A DNA stretch of 64,000 nt from Bacteroidota bacterium (lineage in GTDB: Bacteria > Bacteroidota > Bacteroidia > Chitinophagales > Chitinophagaceae): NCBI GenBank assembly GCA_013286425.1, contig JABDFS010000001.1, positions 23,392-87,391 on the forward strand, written 5' to 3'. The position numbers and the translations under genes are program-made. The notes beneath the pieces are model-generated. The model had not been told where the DNA came from, did no database searches, and was given only the letters and a program-made list of their open reading frames with translations. Below are positions 1 through 7,816 of this stretch, one piece after another. Positions within the stretch are counted from its first letter, which is position 1; the number at the start of each line of letters is the position of its first letter.

Positions 1-183
1 ATTATCGCTGCCCTTTTCTTCTTTGTGCGATTCATTTCTTAACTGAAATAAATGCAACAGCTTTTTTGTTTCCTGCGGTGTAGATTCAAGGTAATCTTTT
101 ATATCATGCACATCTTCAGCGATCTTTCTGAAGAATTTCTGATAATAGATCTTTGATAAAATCTCAAGATTAAGAATAGGCAT
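1..183 (-). CDS. Hypothetical protein, cut by window edge
   Basis: This is an open reading frame on the minus strand that starts with ATG at 183 and runs off the left edge without a stop, so only the first 61 residues are visible. It is absent from the ORF track because no stop is present. The visible part begins MPILNLEILSKIYYQKFF and is rich in charged and leucine residues, suggesting a helical soluble protein, with no signal peptide or membrane segment. I do not recognise the family. It is probably real because the frame stays open and codon use looks like that of its neighbours, but its function cannot be judged from this fragment. Confidence 0.5.
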   Translation of the reverse strand, partial: MPILNLEILSKIYYQKFFRKIAEDVHDIKDYLESTPQETKKLLHLFQLRNESHKEEKGSDN

Positions 184-313
184 GGCAAAGGCTTTTATTG
201 GTTAGAAATAAACTTCACTTAAACAATGCAATAACAGCAATTGGCGGCAAGTTATATTTTACAGCGATAGTAACGCTGCAATTTTTTCCACATAACAATT
301 TAATAACGCAACC

Positions 314-496
314 TTAATCTTCACCTTCAAGTTGTGCTAATTCACCTTCATCCAAATCATCAGCGGGATCTTTTGGCGGAGTAAGATCCAGGTCTTTTTT
401 TATATCAGCTTCTGCAGCATTTTCAGCTGCCTTTGTATCGTTATCGTTATGTTGCTGTTTTAAAATCTCTTTATCTTTTTCGAGGTTCTTATCCAT
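314..496 (-). CDS. Small acidic hypothetical protein
   Basis: The product has 60 residues, strongly charged and acidic towards its C-terminus (DDLDEGELAQLEGED), with a lysine-rich N-terminus and no hydrophobic segment. It is probably disordered or helical and cytoplasmic. The gene lies 18 bp downstream of the polA stop on the same strand, so it may be the last gene of a polA transcript. I do not recognise a family and see no catalytic motif. Small acidic proteins like this are common and poorly annotated in Bacteroidota. The short length and biased composition keep confidence moderate. Confidence 0.5.
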   Translation of the reverse strand: MDKNLEKDKEILKQQHNDNDTKAAENAAEADIKKDLDLTPPKDPADDLDEGELAQLEGED

Positions 497-514
497 AGAA
501 TCAAAATTATTTTA

Positions 515-3337
515 TTAATGCGCTTCCAGCCAATTATCACCAACACCTAATTCTGCATCCACAGGTACATCAAACGGCAAAGGCAATGCCGATTTCATAT
601 TGTTTAAAATTAATGGCTGCAATACATCCAGTTCTAAAGGCAAAGCATCAAACACCAATTCATCATGCACCTGCATGATCATTTTGCTTTTTAAATTTTC
701 TTTTTTTATGGCATCATGAATTTTTATCATCGCCATTTTAATCATGTCTGCTGCAGTGCCTTGTATGGGTGAATTGATCGCATTGCGCTCTGCATAACCA
801 CGCACCGTAAAGTTTGATGAGTTGATATCTTTCAGCCAGCGTTTTCTGCCCATCAATGTTTGCACATAACCATGTTCGCGGCAAAAATTTATCATATTGT
901 CCATGTACTTTGTAATACCATTAAATTCCTTTTTATAGTTGTCGATAATTTCTTTTGCTTCTGTTCTGCTTATTCCCAGGTTATCGGCCAAACCAAATGC
1001 ACCCTGCCCATAAATAATTCCAAAGTTTACGCTCTTTGCTTTATAGCGCATTTCTTTGGTTACATCTTTCGCATCAACATTAAATACTTTAGATGCAGTT
1101 GCCGTATGAATATCTGCGTTATTGCGAAATGCATTGCACATGTTTTCATCGCCGCTGATGGCTGCAACAATTCTTAGTTCTATCTGCGAATAATCTGCGC
1201 TGATAATTACATTGCCCTGCCTTGGAATAAACGCTTTGCGGATTTCTTTTCCGCGTTCTGTTCTTATTGGTATGTTTTGAAGATTCGGATTGTTGCTTGC
1301 CAATCTTCCTGTTACTGCAACTGCCTGCCCGTATGTTGTATGTACTCTTCCGCTTTTGCGGTTGATCAGTGAAGGCAATGCATCAACATAGGTTGATCTT
1401 AGTTTTGTTAATTGACGATACGCTAAAATATCATCAACAATAGGATTGGAATGTGCAAGTTTCGTCAACACATCTTCACCGGTTGCATACTGGCCGCTCT
1501 TGGTTTTTTTAGCTGATGGATTAAGCTTTAATTTTTCAAACAACACTTCACCCAATTGCTTGGGCGAACCAATATTAAACTTAACACCAGCGCCTGCATA
1601 CACAGCCTGTTCGGCCTGGTAAGCTTCACGTTCCAGGTCTTTTGAATAATTTACCAGGAAAGGCACATCGATCATTACGCCTTCATATTCCATATCGGTC
1701 AATACTTTTACCAATGGATTTTCCACTTCATAAAAAACACGTTCAACATCTTTCGCTTTTAATAAAGGATGCAATGAATTCTTTAACTGCAACGTAATGT
1801 CTGCATCTTCAGCTGCATAATCTTTTAGCTTTTGAATTTCAACATCACGCATTGTTCCCTGGCCTTTTCCTTTTTTACCAATCAGTTCTTCAATATGAAC
1901 AGGCTCATAACTTAAGAATTGTGCACTCAATAAATCCATGCTACGCTTACCATCCGGCTCAACAACATAATGTGCAAGCATGGTATCATAAACGGCGCCT
2001 TTTATTTCGCGGTTGTAATATTTTAAAACAAGCAGGTCGTATTTTAAATTATGGCCAATCCATATGAGGTCCGGATTATCAAATAAAGGCTTTAATAATT
2101 CAAGCAAGTTGCAGGTGGCCTCATAATCATCTTTGCAGGTAACAAAATAAGCTTCGCCGGGTTTATAAGAAAAACTCATTCCAACCAGCTCTGCATCGTT
2201 GGCATCAATGCCTGTGGTTTCTGTATCAAAACAAATTTCTGTTTGCTGCATCAATACATCAACCAGTTCTTTTATCTTCTTTTCATCATCAACTAAAATA
2301 TATTCATGCTGTGTGTTGTTGATGTTATTCGATGCGGATAGGCCGCTATCTTCAATCTCGTTGTCTTCTGTTTTTTCAATGATGGTTCTTGCCGCAGCAC
2401 TTTCAATTGCATTACCAAACAGATCTGTCTGAACGCCAACAGGCGCACCACCAAACACATTAAAATCATCTCCGAGAATTCTTTTGCCAAGTGTTTTAAA
2501 CTCAAGTTCGGTAAACACTTCTATCAATGCCGGTTTATTCCATTCTTTTAAACAAAACTCTTCTTCATGAAACTGAACCGGGACATTGGTGATAATAGTT
2601 GCAAGCTTCTTGCTCAGTATGGCTGATTCTTTTCCCGCAACAATTTTTTGTCCCAACGCGCCTTTAATGTTCTCTGCATTTGCAACAACGTTTTCTACAT
2701 TGCCATATTCTTTCAACAATTTTGCTGCAGTCTTTTCACCCACACCTGCAATGCCCGGGATATTATCCACCGCATCGCCCATCAAACCCAAAATATCAAT
2801 TACCTGGCTTACATCTGCAATATCCCATTTTGCACAAACCTCTGCAGAACCCATGATCTCAACATTGCTACCCTGGTAACCGGGTTTATAAATTTTTACA
2901 CCATCACGCACAAGCTGGCCATAATCTTTATCAGGCGTAACCATGAACACTTCATAACCCGCATCATGCGCCTGCCATGCCAATGTGCCAATTACATCAT
3001 CAGCCTCATAACCGGCAACGCCAATGCATGGAATATTAAAGCCTTCAATGATCTTTTTTATTTCGGGAATAGATTCAACCAGGTCTTCCGGCGCTTCCTG
3101 CCGGTTGGCTTTATAATCAGAGAAATCTGTATGGCGTTCTGTTTTTCCTTCCACATCAAAACATACAGCAAGGTGTGTAGGCCTTTCTTTGTTAATGAGA
3201 TCAATCAATGTATTGGTGAAACCAAATTGTGCATTGGTATTTTTTCCTTTTGAAGTTATGCGCGGGTTGCGAATGAGTGCATAATAGGCACGAAAAATAA
3301 GTGCATAGGCATCCAGCAAAAACAAACGTTTATCCAT
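515..3337 (-). CDS. polA: DNA polymerase I
   Basis: Replicative repair and Okazaki-fragment processing polymerase, 940 residues from the start chosen here. An N-terminal 5' nuclease/FEN domain (about residues 1-290, starting MDKRLFLLDAYALIFRAYYA) is followed by a 3'-5' exonuclease domain with an intact FDTETTG motif near residue 367, so proofreading is probably active. The family A polymerase domain has motif A (DYSQIELR, near 713), motif B (RYKAKSVNFGIIYG) and motif C (VHDELVFD, near 887). The ORF track extends 17 residues upstream to 3388. I reject that extension because it translates a dispersed intergenic repeat (YSPLWDGV) and the domain begins exactly at the ATG at 3337. Length is normal for the family. 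Confidence 0.97.
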   Translation of the reverse strand: MDKRLFLLDAYALIFRAYYALIRNPRITSKGKNTNAQFGFTNTLIDLINKERPTHLAVCFDVEGKTERHTDFSDYKANRQEAPEDLVESIPEIKKIIEGFNIPCIGVAGYEADDVIGTLAWQAHDAGYEVFMVTPDKDYGQLVRDGVKIYKPGYQGSNVEIMGSAEVCAKWDIADVSQVIDILGLMGDAVDNIPGIAGVGEKTAAKLLKEYGNVENVVANAENIKGALGQKIVAGKESAILSKKLATIITNVPVQFHEEEFCLKEWNKPALIEVFTELEFKTLGKRILGDDFNVFGGAPVGVQTDLFGNAIESAAARTIIEKTEDNEIEDSGLSASNNINNTQHEYILVDDEKKIKELVDVLMQQTEICFDTETTGIDANDAELVGMSFSYKPGEAYFVTCKDDYEATCNLLELLKPLFDNPDLIWIGHNLKYDLLVLKYYNREIKGAVYDTMLAHYVVEPDGKRSMDLLSAQFLSYEPVHIEELIGKKGKGQGTMRDVEIQKLKDYAAEDADITLQLKNSLHPLLKAKDVERVFYEVENPLVKVLTDMEYEGVMIDVPFLVNYSKDLEREAYQAEQAVYAGAGVKFNIGSPKQLGEVLFEKLKLNPSAKKTKSGQYATGEDVLTKLAHSNPIVDDILAYRQLTKLRSTYVDALPSLINRKSGRVHTTYGQAVAVTGRLASNNPNLQNIPIRTERGKEIRKAFIPRQGNVIISADYSQIELRIVAAISGDENMCNAFRNNADIHTATASKVFNVDAKDVTKEMRYKAKSVNFGIIYGQGAFGLADNLGISRTEAKEIIDNYKKEFNGITKYMDNMINFCREHGYVQTLMGRKRWLKDINSSNFTVRGYAERNAINSPIQGTAADMIKMAMIKIHDAIKKENLKSKMIMQVHDELVFDALPLELDVLQPLILNNMKSALPLPFDVPVDAELGVGDNWLEAH

Positions 3338-3350
3338 GGTGCTAAGATAA

Positions 3351-3372
3351 ACCCCATCCCATAAAGGGGAGT
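3351..3372 (-). repeat. Dispersed ACTCCCYTT-AGGG-TGGGG repeat, copy 1
   Basis: Read on the minus strand this is ACTCCCCTTTATGGGATGGG followed by GT. The same short motif recurs at 7039-7060 (inside the E2 gene), 43288-43307 and 43389-43432. It sits directly upstream of the polA start. Confidence 0.6.
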
Positions 3373-3483
3373 AAAATTTTTTGGTCAAAATGTAAACCGG
3401 TAATTAATGCACAGGCATTTTAATTCTGCTTCTAATCAATTGATTATTTTATTTATTACTTGCTGGTCTTATGTTTACCCGGT

Positions 3484-3588
3484 AGCTTATTTTTACGATA
3501 TAATTTCGATATAACTTCGATATTTATTCGATCTAATTAATCGAAATTATATCGAAGAAATATCGAAATTACATCGAAGAAATGTGTT
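3484..3588. repeat. 11-bp-phased palindromic array, copy 1
   Basis: A left end AGCTTATTT is followed by four CGAT-type units whose CG dinucleotides fall at 3496, 3507, 3518 and 3529. After a 13-bp centre (CGATCTAATTAATCG) come four inverted units at 3542, 3553, 3564 and 3575, then the right end AAGAAATG. Every step within an arm is exactly 11 bp. The element lies between divergent polA and the gene at 3908. Copies 2 and 3 (16142, 53191) share the architecture and the AGCT end 12 bp before the first CG. Confidence 0.85.
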
Positions 3589-3907
3589 TACAAGTACGAA
3601 TAAATTAATCCGCAAATATGCAGATCATGAAAAATAGCCAACTTGTTACAAGCCGGAAGGTTATGAATAAGATAATTAGCCAAACATCTTTCCTGCTTTA
3701 TCTCTTATAAAAAAACTTCGCCAGGGAGTTAAACCATTAAAATTTTATTTATTAATGAACAGAGCCAACATAACATCTGATCTTCATCATATCACACAGC
3801 AGCCTGTTTCATTAATTCTCATAATGAAATTATAAATCGAATAAAAAGCCGGGTGCACATAACACCTTCAGAAAGATTCTTCGTATTCAATTTTAAATTT
3901 TGCATTT
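3589..3907. other. Intergenic stretch, no gene seen
   Basis: About 320 bp of AT-rich DNA between palindromic array copy 1 and the T9SS protein gene at 3908. I see no open frame of note and no tRNA-like structure. The sequence TTTTAAATTTTG just before the ATG at 3908 resembles a Bacteroidota -7 box but does not match TAnnTTTG exactly. Confidence 0.5.
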
Positions 3908-5230
3908 ATGGGAAAAATTTTCGCTCTTTTCCCTGCTGTATTCTTCTGTTTAAATCTCTATGCTCAAGTCTCTGACTCCTTAAGAAATGTTGATTCAATA
4001 CCTTACCCGGGTATACATGGCCATAGCGCCCCTAACGGAACATGCGATAGTTTAAATCTGTATGCTGCTAATAATTGGTCGGCATATTATTATGAATACC
4101 GGGGTGGCGGTTCTGTTTTGGGCGTATGCAACCTGCAGACGCCGGATCATTCAAGAATTTTAGAAACGGCAAATTACTTCGATGCCTCTGCCGATAAATA
4201 CAATTACATTACAGGCGGCCTTGTTTATTTTGCCTTTGCCAATTCAACAGATTCTACTCACATGACTCGTCATGTACTATTTAAATTGTATGACGATGCA
4301 GGTGGATTACCCGGGAAAGCACTTGATTCAGCAGGGCTAACGCTTGCCGAAATTCACCAGGATGTTTTGGCGGGAAAGATGACTGAGTTTAAGTTTAAAT
4401 CCCCGGTTCTTTTGCCTTCTTCCAAAAAGTTTTACATCTCGGTAGATGCACAAAGCTTTAACTGGGGGCCGGTTATAAAGGATTCAATTGCAGTGGTTGC
4501 TACAGGCAATAATACAACTGATCCGAAGGCTTATCAATACATGTCGAGCGACTCAATACCTTATTACTGGAGGTCTGTTGATTCATTTTTCCTGAGTAAT
4601 AACCAATCGCTTAATGTATCGCTGTTTGTTTTTCCTTACGTGGTTACCACTACCAATGCATGTTCTGTTTTACCTGTAAGTATTTTTAATTTTGGAGGGA
4701 TTATAAAAAATTACGGGGCTTATTTAAACTGGAGCACTGCAATGGAAAGCAATAACAAAGGTTTTTATATTGAAAGGAGTAAAGACGGAAGGAATTTTAC
4801 AGACATTGGATTTATTGCAGGTGCAGGTAATTCAAACCAGGTAAAAAACTATGCTTTTACAGATGGCAGCTTAAAGGATATAACTGTGAGCACAACTTAC
4901 TATCGTTTAAGGCAGGTTGATGATGATGGGCAATTCAGTTATTCGCAGGTATTGGCTTTAAATCTTCAAAATATTACTTCTTCATTAAAGTTGTATCCTA
5001 ACCCGGTTAAAGATGTTGCAACAATAGAAACAAATTTGGATGCAGCATCAAAGGTTGAGGTGCGGGTTGTAACAGGTAACGGGAAAGTAGTGCAGGATCT
5101 TGATAAAGGTGTATTGAATGCAGGCCTTCAACAGATTTATATTAATACTTCAGGCCTTGCAACAGGTTCTTATGTTGTACAGGTAACCGTTGGAAACAAT
5201 CATTATTCGCAGGTTTTGATAAAAGAATAA
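3908..5230 (+). CDS. T9SS type A sorting domain protein
   Basis: Predicted secreted or cell-surface protein of 440 residues. A signal peptide (MGKIFALFPAVFFCLNLYAQ) is followed by a roughly 220-residue region that I do not recognise, then a fibronectin-like segment (YLNWSTAMESNNKGFYIERS ... TTYYRLRQVDDDGQFSYS) typical of Bacteroidota surface proteins. The C-terminal type A sorting domain begins LKLYPNPVKDVATI and ends GSYVVQVTVGNNHYSQVLIKE. The T9SS would recognise this domain, export the protein across the outer membrane and anchor or release it. A strong terminator follows 16 bp after the stop. The cargo function is unknown; no catalytic motif is visible. Confidence 0.85.
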   Translation: MGKIFALFPAVFFCLNLYAQVSDSLRNVDSIPYPGIHGHSAPNGTCDSLNLYAANNWSAYYYEYRGGGSVLGVCNLQTPDHSRILETANYFDASADKYNYITGGLVYFAFANSTDSTHMTRHVLFKLYDDAGGLPGKALDSAGLTLAEIHQDVLAGKMTEFKFKSPVLLPSSKKFYISVDAQSFNWGPVIKDSIAVVATGNNTTDPKAYQYMSSDSIPYYWRSVDSFFLSNNQSLNVSLFVFPYVVTTTNACSVLPVSIFNFGGIIKNYGAYLNWSTAMESNNKGFYIERSKDGRNFTDIGFIAGAGNSNQVKNYAFTDGSLKDITVSTTYYRLRQVDDDGQFSYSQVLALNLQNITSSLKLYPNPVKDVATIETNLDAASKVEVRVVTGNGKVVQDLDKGVLNAGLQQIYINTSGLATGSYVVQVTVGNNHYSQVLIKE

Positions 5231-5246
5231 ATCTTATTTACAATTT

Positions 5247-5280
5247 AAAAAGAGCCGCAATTTATTGCGGCTCTTTTGTT
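5247..5280. terminator. Rho-independent terminator, probably bidirectional
   Basis: A perfect stem AAAAGAGCCGCAA / TTGCGGCTCTTTT with a short AT loop, flanked by an A-run and a T-run. It lies between the convergent T9SS gene (ending 5230) and the toxin gene (ending 5290) and can serve both strands. Confidence 0.9.
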
Positions 5281-5289
5281 TTATATAAT

Positions 5290-5625
5290 TTAGTAAAATT
5301 CCAGTACTCCGTAATCTGAAGATTTATTTAAGGCCTCAATATCTTCAATATGTTTTATAAGAAGTCCGAGAATAAAATTATTGCTTTGATTGCCGGTTTT
5401 TAAAAGCACAATTTTAGGAGAAAAACCTTTTATGTTTAAAGGGTTTAAAAAATCTTCATCATTTGTTACAATGATGAAATTTTCGTTTAAGGCATAATTC
5501 CATATTTCGATATCTTTTGCAGGAATAACCAAACCAATATTATCAACGTGAAAACATTCTTCAAAATACAATTTCAAGTTTGCTATTAAACGCCAGGATA
5601 TATTAGCATCTAAAGGCAGCTTCAT
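5290..5625 (-). CDS. DUF5615 PIN-like toxin
   Basis: Predicted PIN-like ribonuclease toxin of a toxin-antitoxin pair, 111 residues. The N-terminus MKLPLDANISWRL carries the first acidic residue of the PIN-like fold, and IIVTNDEDFLNP carries the characteristic central TxDxDF motif. This matches DUF5615 (Mut7-C-like) proteins. The ORF track begins at a TTG at 5637. I choose the ATG at 5625, which starts one base after the antitoxin's stop codon and puts the LDAN motif at the expected position. The one-base gap implies translational coupling with the upstream DUF433 gene. In known systems the partner neutralises the nuclease. Family assignment is by motif; toxicity is inferred. Confidence 0.8.
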   Translation of the reverse strand: MKLPLDANISWRLIANLKLYFEECFHVDNIGLVIPAKDIEIWNYALNENFIIVTNDEDFLNPLNIKGFSPKIVLLKTGNQSNNFILGLLIKHIEDIEALNKSSDYGVLEFY

Positions 5626-5626
5626 G

Positions 5627-5854
5627 TTATGCTGCAATTATTTTAATTACAGATTCACGGTTGGCAGCAAAAGCAAGGGCAGCAAAAATATCATCTTTTG
5701 TAAGCGCGGGATAATCATTCAAAATTTCTTCCTGTGTCATGCCTGAAGCAAGCCATTGCAATATGTCAGATACAGCTATCCTTGTTCCCTTAATGCAGGG
5801 TTTGCCGAATCGTATTTCAGAATTAATGGAAATATGAGCAGCTATTTCTTTCAT
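5627..5854 (-). CDS. DUF433 antitoxin
   Basis: A 75-residue protein of the DUF433 family (VapB45-like antitoxins). The typical core is present: ISINSEIRFGKPCIKGTRIAVSDIL, then the helix-turn-helix-like segment QWLASGMTQEEILNDYPALTKDDIFAALAFA. Members bind DNA through this region and pair with PIN-like DUF5615 toxins, which is the gene immediately downstream. The order (antitoxin first) and the one-base spacing are typical of a co-regulated toxin-antitoxin operon, presumably autoregulated, although no clear operator palindrome is visible upstream. The pair sits alone between unrelated housekeeping and surface-protein genes, as TA modules often do. Confidence 0.85.
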   Translation of the reverse strand: MKEIAAHISINSEIRFGKPCIKGTRIAVSDILQWLASGMTQEEILNDYPALTKDDIFAALAFAANRESVIKIIAA

Positions 5855-5985
5855 GCTTTAAAGGTAACTAAGATTAATAAAGATTTTTACTTGTGTAAGT
5901 GAAGTGAATTTTTAGAATGTATGTTTGCATTTTACATTAATTTCACCGCGAAAAAAAGCATCATAGCATTAATGCAGATGACGGT

Positions 5986-6022
5986 AGTGCGACGCAACGA
6001 AGCTCAATCGGAGTTACTGCTG
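5986..6022 (+). repeat. Dispersed AGTG-CGACGCAAC repeat, copy 1
   Basis: The sequence AGTGCGACGCAACGAAGCTC followed by AATCGGAGTTACTG lies just before the E2 gene. Related copies occur at 12834-12868 (minus orientation), 23520-23575 and 44570-44600. The function is unknown. Confidence 0.55.
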
Positions 6023-6047
6023 CCTGCCACCAAAAAATAAAACTATT

Positions 6048-7742
6048 ATGGCTGAAAAAATTTTAATGCCGCGTTTGAGTGATACCATGACTGAAGGTGT
6101 TATTGCCGCATGGCACAAGAATGTTGGCGACCCTGTAAAGAAAGGCGATCTGCTTGCTGAAATTGAAACGGATAAAGCAACAATGGAATTAGAAAGTTAT
6201 AAAGATGGCGTACTGCTGCATCGTGGCGCTGAACAGGGCAGCAAGTTACAGGTGAACGACCTGCTGGCAATTGTGGGTGATAAGGGTGAAGATGTAAGCG
6301 GATTGGTAGGCGGAAATGGAAAACAAGTTGCAAGTTCCAAGGTGCAAGATTCAAGTATCAAGGCCCAGGATGCAAGTGCTAAAAAACCTGCGCCTGAAAA
6401 ACAACCTGAAACAGTTAATCAGCAACCGGCAACTGAAAGTGTTGATATTTCAAAAATGGAAGAAGTGGTTTTAATGCCGCGCTTGAGCGATACAATGACA
6501 GAAGGTGTTATTGCATCATGGCAAAAGAATGTGGGTGATGACGTGAAGAAGGGTGACATTCTTGCCGAGATAGAAACGGATAAAGCAACCATGGAACTGG
6601 AAAGTTATAAAGACGGAAAGCTTTTATTCCAGGGCGCAAAAGCAGGTGAGAAAATTGCTGTGAATGACCTGCTTGCAATAATTGGTAAAGAAGGGATTGA
6701 TATAAATAAAATTGTTGCGGCAGCAAAAGGTGGCGCAACTGCACCTGCAGCTTCAACAGAAAATAAAGAACAAGCTACAGGCATACAGGAAACAGGTAAG
6801 CAAGAGACTGCACCTGAACAACAGGTAGTGAATGAAGGAAGAATATTTGCATCTCCGCTGGCTAAAAAATTAGCAGAAGAAAAAGGCATCGACCTTAAAT
6901 ATGTAAAAGGCAGTGGCGATAACGGAAGAATAACAAAGAGCGATATTGATAGCTATAAACAGTCAACAGTCGACAGTCAACAGTCAATAGAAGAACAGAA
7001 ACCAGTAACTGAAACGAAAGCTCCGGCACCTGTTGCTTACTCCCCTTCAGGGGTTGGGGGCGAAGAGTTTGAAGAAGTTCCTGTATCGCAGATGCGCAAG
7101 ACAATTGCAAGGAGATTGTCTGAAAGCATGTTCACAGCTCCGCATTTTTATCTTACTATGAGCATTGATATGGATGCATGTGTTGCAGCACGCAAACGTA
7201 TTAATGATCTAAGCCCGGTTAAGATCAGTTTTAATGATATGGTGTTGAAAGCTGTTGCAGTGGCATTGAAGCAGCATCCTAAAGTTAACAGCAGTTGGCT
7301 GGGTGATAAGATCCGCATCAACAAACATGTAAGTATTGGTGTTGCTGTTGCTGTTGAGGAAGGCTTATTGGTTCCTGTTGTACGCTTTGCTGATACAAAA
7401 CAATTAAGCCAGATCGCAACTGAAGTAAAAGCATTGGCTGATAAAGCAAAGAATAAAAAATTGCAGCCTTCAGAATGGGAGGGAAGCACATTCACTATTT
7501 CTAATCTCGGTATGTTTGGAATAGATGAGTTTACTGCGATCATTAATCCGCCGGATGCATGCATTCTTGCCGTTGGCGGTATTGCACAGGTTCCTGTTGT
7601 AAAGAATGGTACAATTGTTCCGGGCAATGTGATGAAAGTAACATTGAGTTGTGACCATCGTGTTGTTGATGGCGCAACAGGTTCTGCTTTCCTGCAAACG
7701 CTGAAAAGCCTGCTGGAAGAGCCTTTGAGAATGTTGGTATAA
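6048..7742 (+). CDS. Pyruvate dehydrogenase E2 (dihydrolipoyl acetyltransferase)
   Basis: E2 core of the pyruvate dehydrogenase complex, moving acetyl groups from lipoate to CoA; 564 residues. Two lipoyl domains (about 2-77 and 141-216) each carry the lipoylated lysine in IETDKATMELESY. The E1/E3-binding domain (FASPLAKKLAEEKGIDLKYV, near 265-302) is followed by the catalytic domain (about 345-564) with the active-site DHRVVDGATG near 536. The linkers between domains contain DNA-level repeats: 7-bp tandem units at 6323-6378 and 6959-6986, and a dispersed intergenic motif at 7039-7060. E1 and E3 genes are not nearby. A terminator follows. A 2-oxoacid specificity other than pyruvate cannot be fully excluded. 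Confidence 0.93.
   Translation: MAEKILMPRLSDTMTEGVIAAWHKNVGDPVKKGDLLAEIETDKATMELESYKDGVLLHRGAEQGSKLQVNDLLAIVGDKGEDVSGLVGGNGKQVASSKVQDSSIKAQDASAKKPAPEKQPETVNQQPATESVDISKMEEVVLMPRLSDTMTEGVIASWQKNVGDDVKKGDILAEIETDKATMELESYKDGKLLFQGAKAGEKIAVNDLLAIIGKEGIDINKIVAAAKGGATAPAASTENKEQATGIQETGKQETAPEQQVVNEGRIFASPLAKKLAEEKGIDLKYVKGSGDNGRITKSDIDSYKQSTVDSQQSIEEQKPVTETKAPAPVAYSPSGVGGEEFEEVPVSQMRKTIARRLSESMFTAPHFYLTMSIDMDACVAARKRINDLSPVKISFNDMVLKAVAVALKQHPKVNSSWLGDKIRINKHVSIGVAVAVEEGLLVPVVRFADTKQLSQIATEVKALADKAKNKKLQPSEWEGSTFTISNLGMFGIDEFTAIINPPDACILAVGGIAQVPVVKNGTIVPGNVMKVTLSCDHRVVDGATGSAFLQTLKSLLEEPLRMLV
6323..6378 (+). repeat. 7-bp tandem repeat inside E2 linker 1
   Basis: Eight consecutive degenerate heptanucleotides (ACAAGTT, GCAAGTT, CCAAGGT, GCAAGAT, TCAAGTA, TCAAGGC, CCAGGAT, GCAAGTG). 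Because three units equal seven codons, the protein shows heptapeptide repeats KQVASSK, VQDSSIK, AQDASAK. Confidence 0.8.
6959..6986 (+). repeat. 7-bp tandem repeat inside E2 linker 3
   Basis: Four near-identical heptanucleotides (ACAGTCA, ACAGTCG, ACAGTCA, ACAGTCA) encode QSTVDSQQS between the subunit-binding and catalytic domains. Confidence 0.8.
7039..7060 (+). repeat. Dispersed ACTCCCYTT-AGGG-TGGGG repeat, copy 2 (in coding sequence)
   Basis: ACTCCCCTTCAGGGGTTGGG plus GG is read in frame as YSPSGVGGE in the last E2 linker. Sister copies at 3351, 43288 and 43389-43432 are intergenic. Confidence 0.6.
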
Positions 7743-7770
7743 TATCAATACAATAGTGATTATAAAATTA

Positions 7771-7795
7771 AAGCCCCGCAATGCGGGGCTTTTTA
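7771..7795. terminator. Rho-independent terminator, bidirectional
   Basis: A perfect ten-base stem AAGCCCCGCA / TGCGGGGCTT, followed by a T-run on the plus strand and with an AT-rich tail on the minus strand. It separates the convergent E2 gene and the T9SS gene ending at 7817. Confidence 0.92.
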
Positions 7796-7816
7796 TGTGA
7801 TGTTTACTATAAGAGT

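Noticed and set aside
2648-3253. 201-residue plus-strand ORF
   Set aside because: It lies antisense inside polA, whose minus-strand frame carries clear nuclease-domain motifs; the plus-strand product is cysteine/isoleucine-rich with no family pattern.
7148-7627. 159-residue minus-strand ORF
   Set aside because: It is antisense to the catalytic domain of E2 and is a shadow of its codon pattern.
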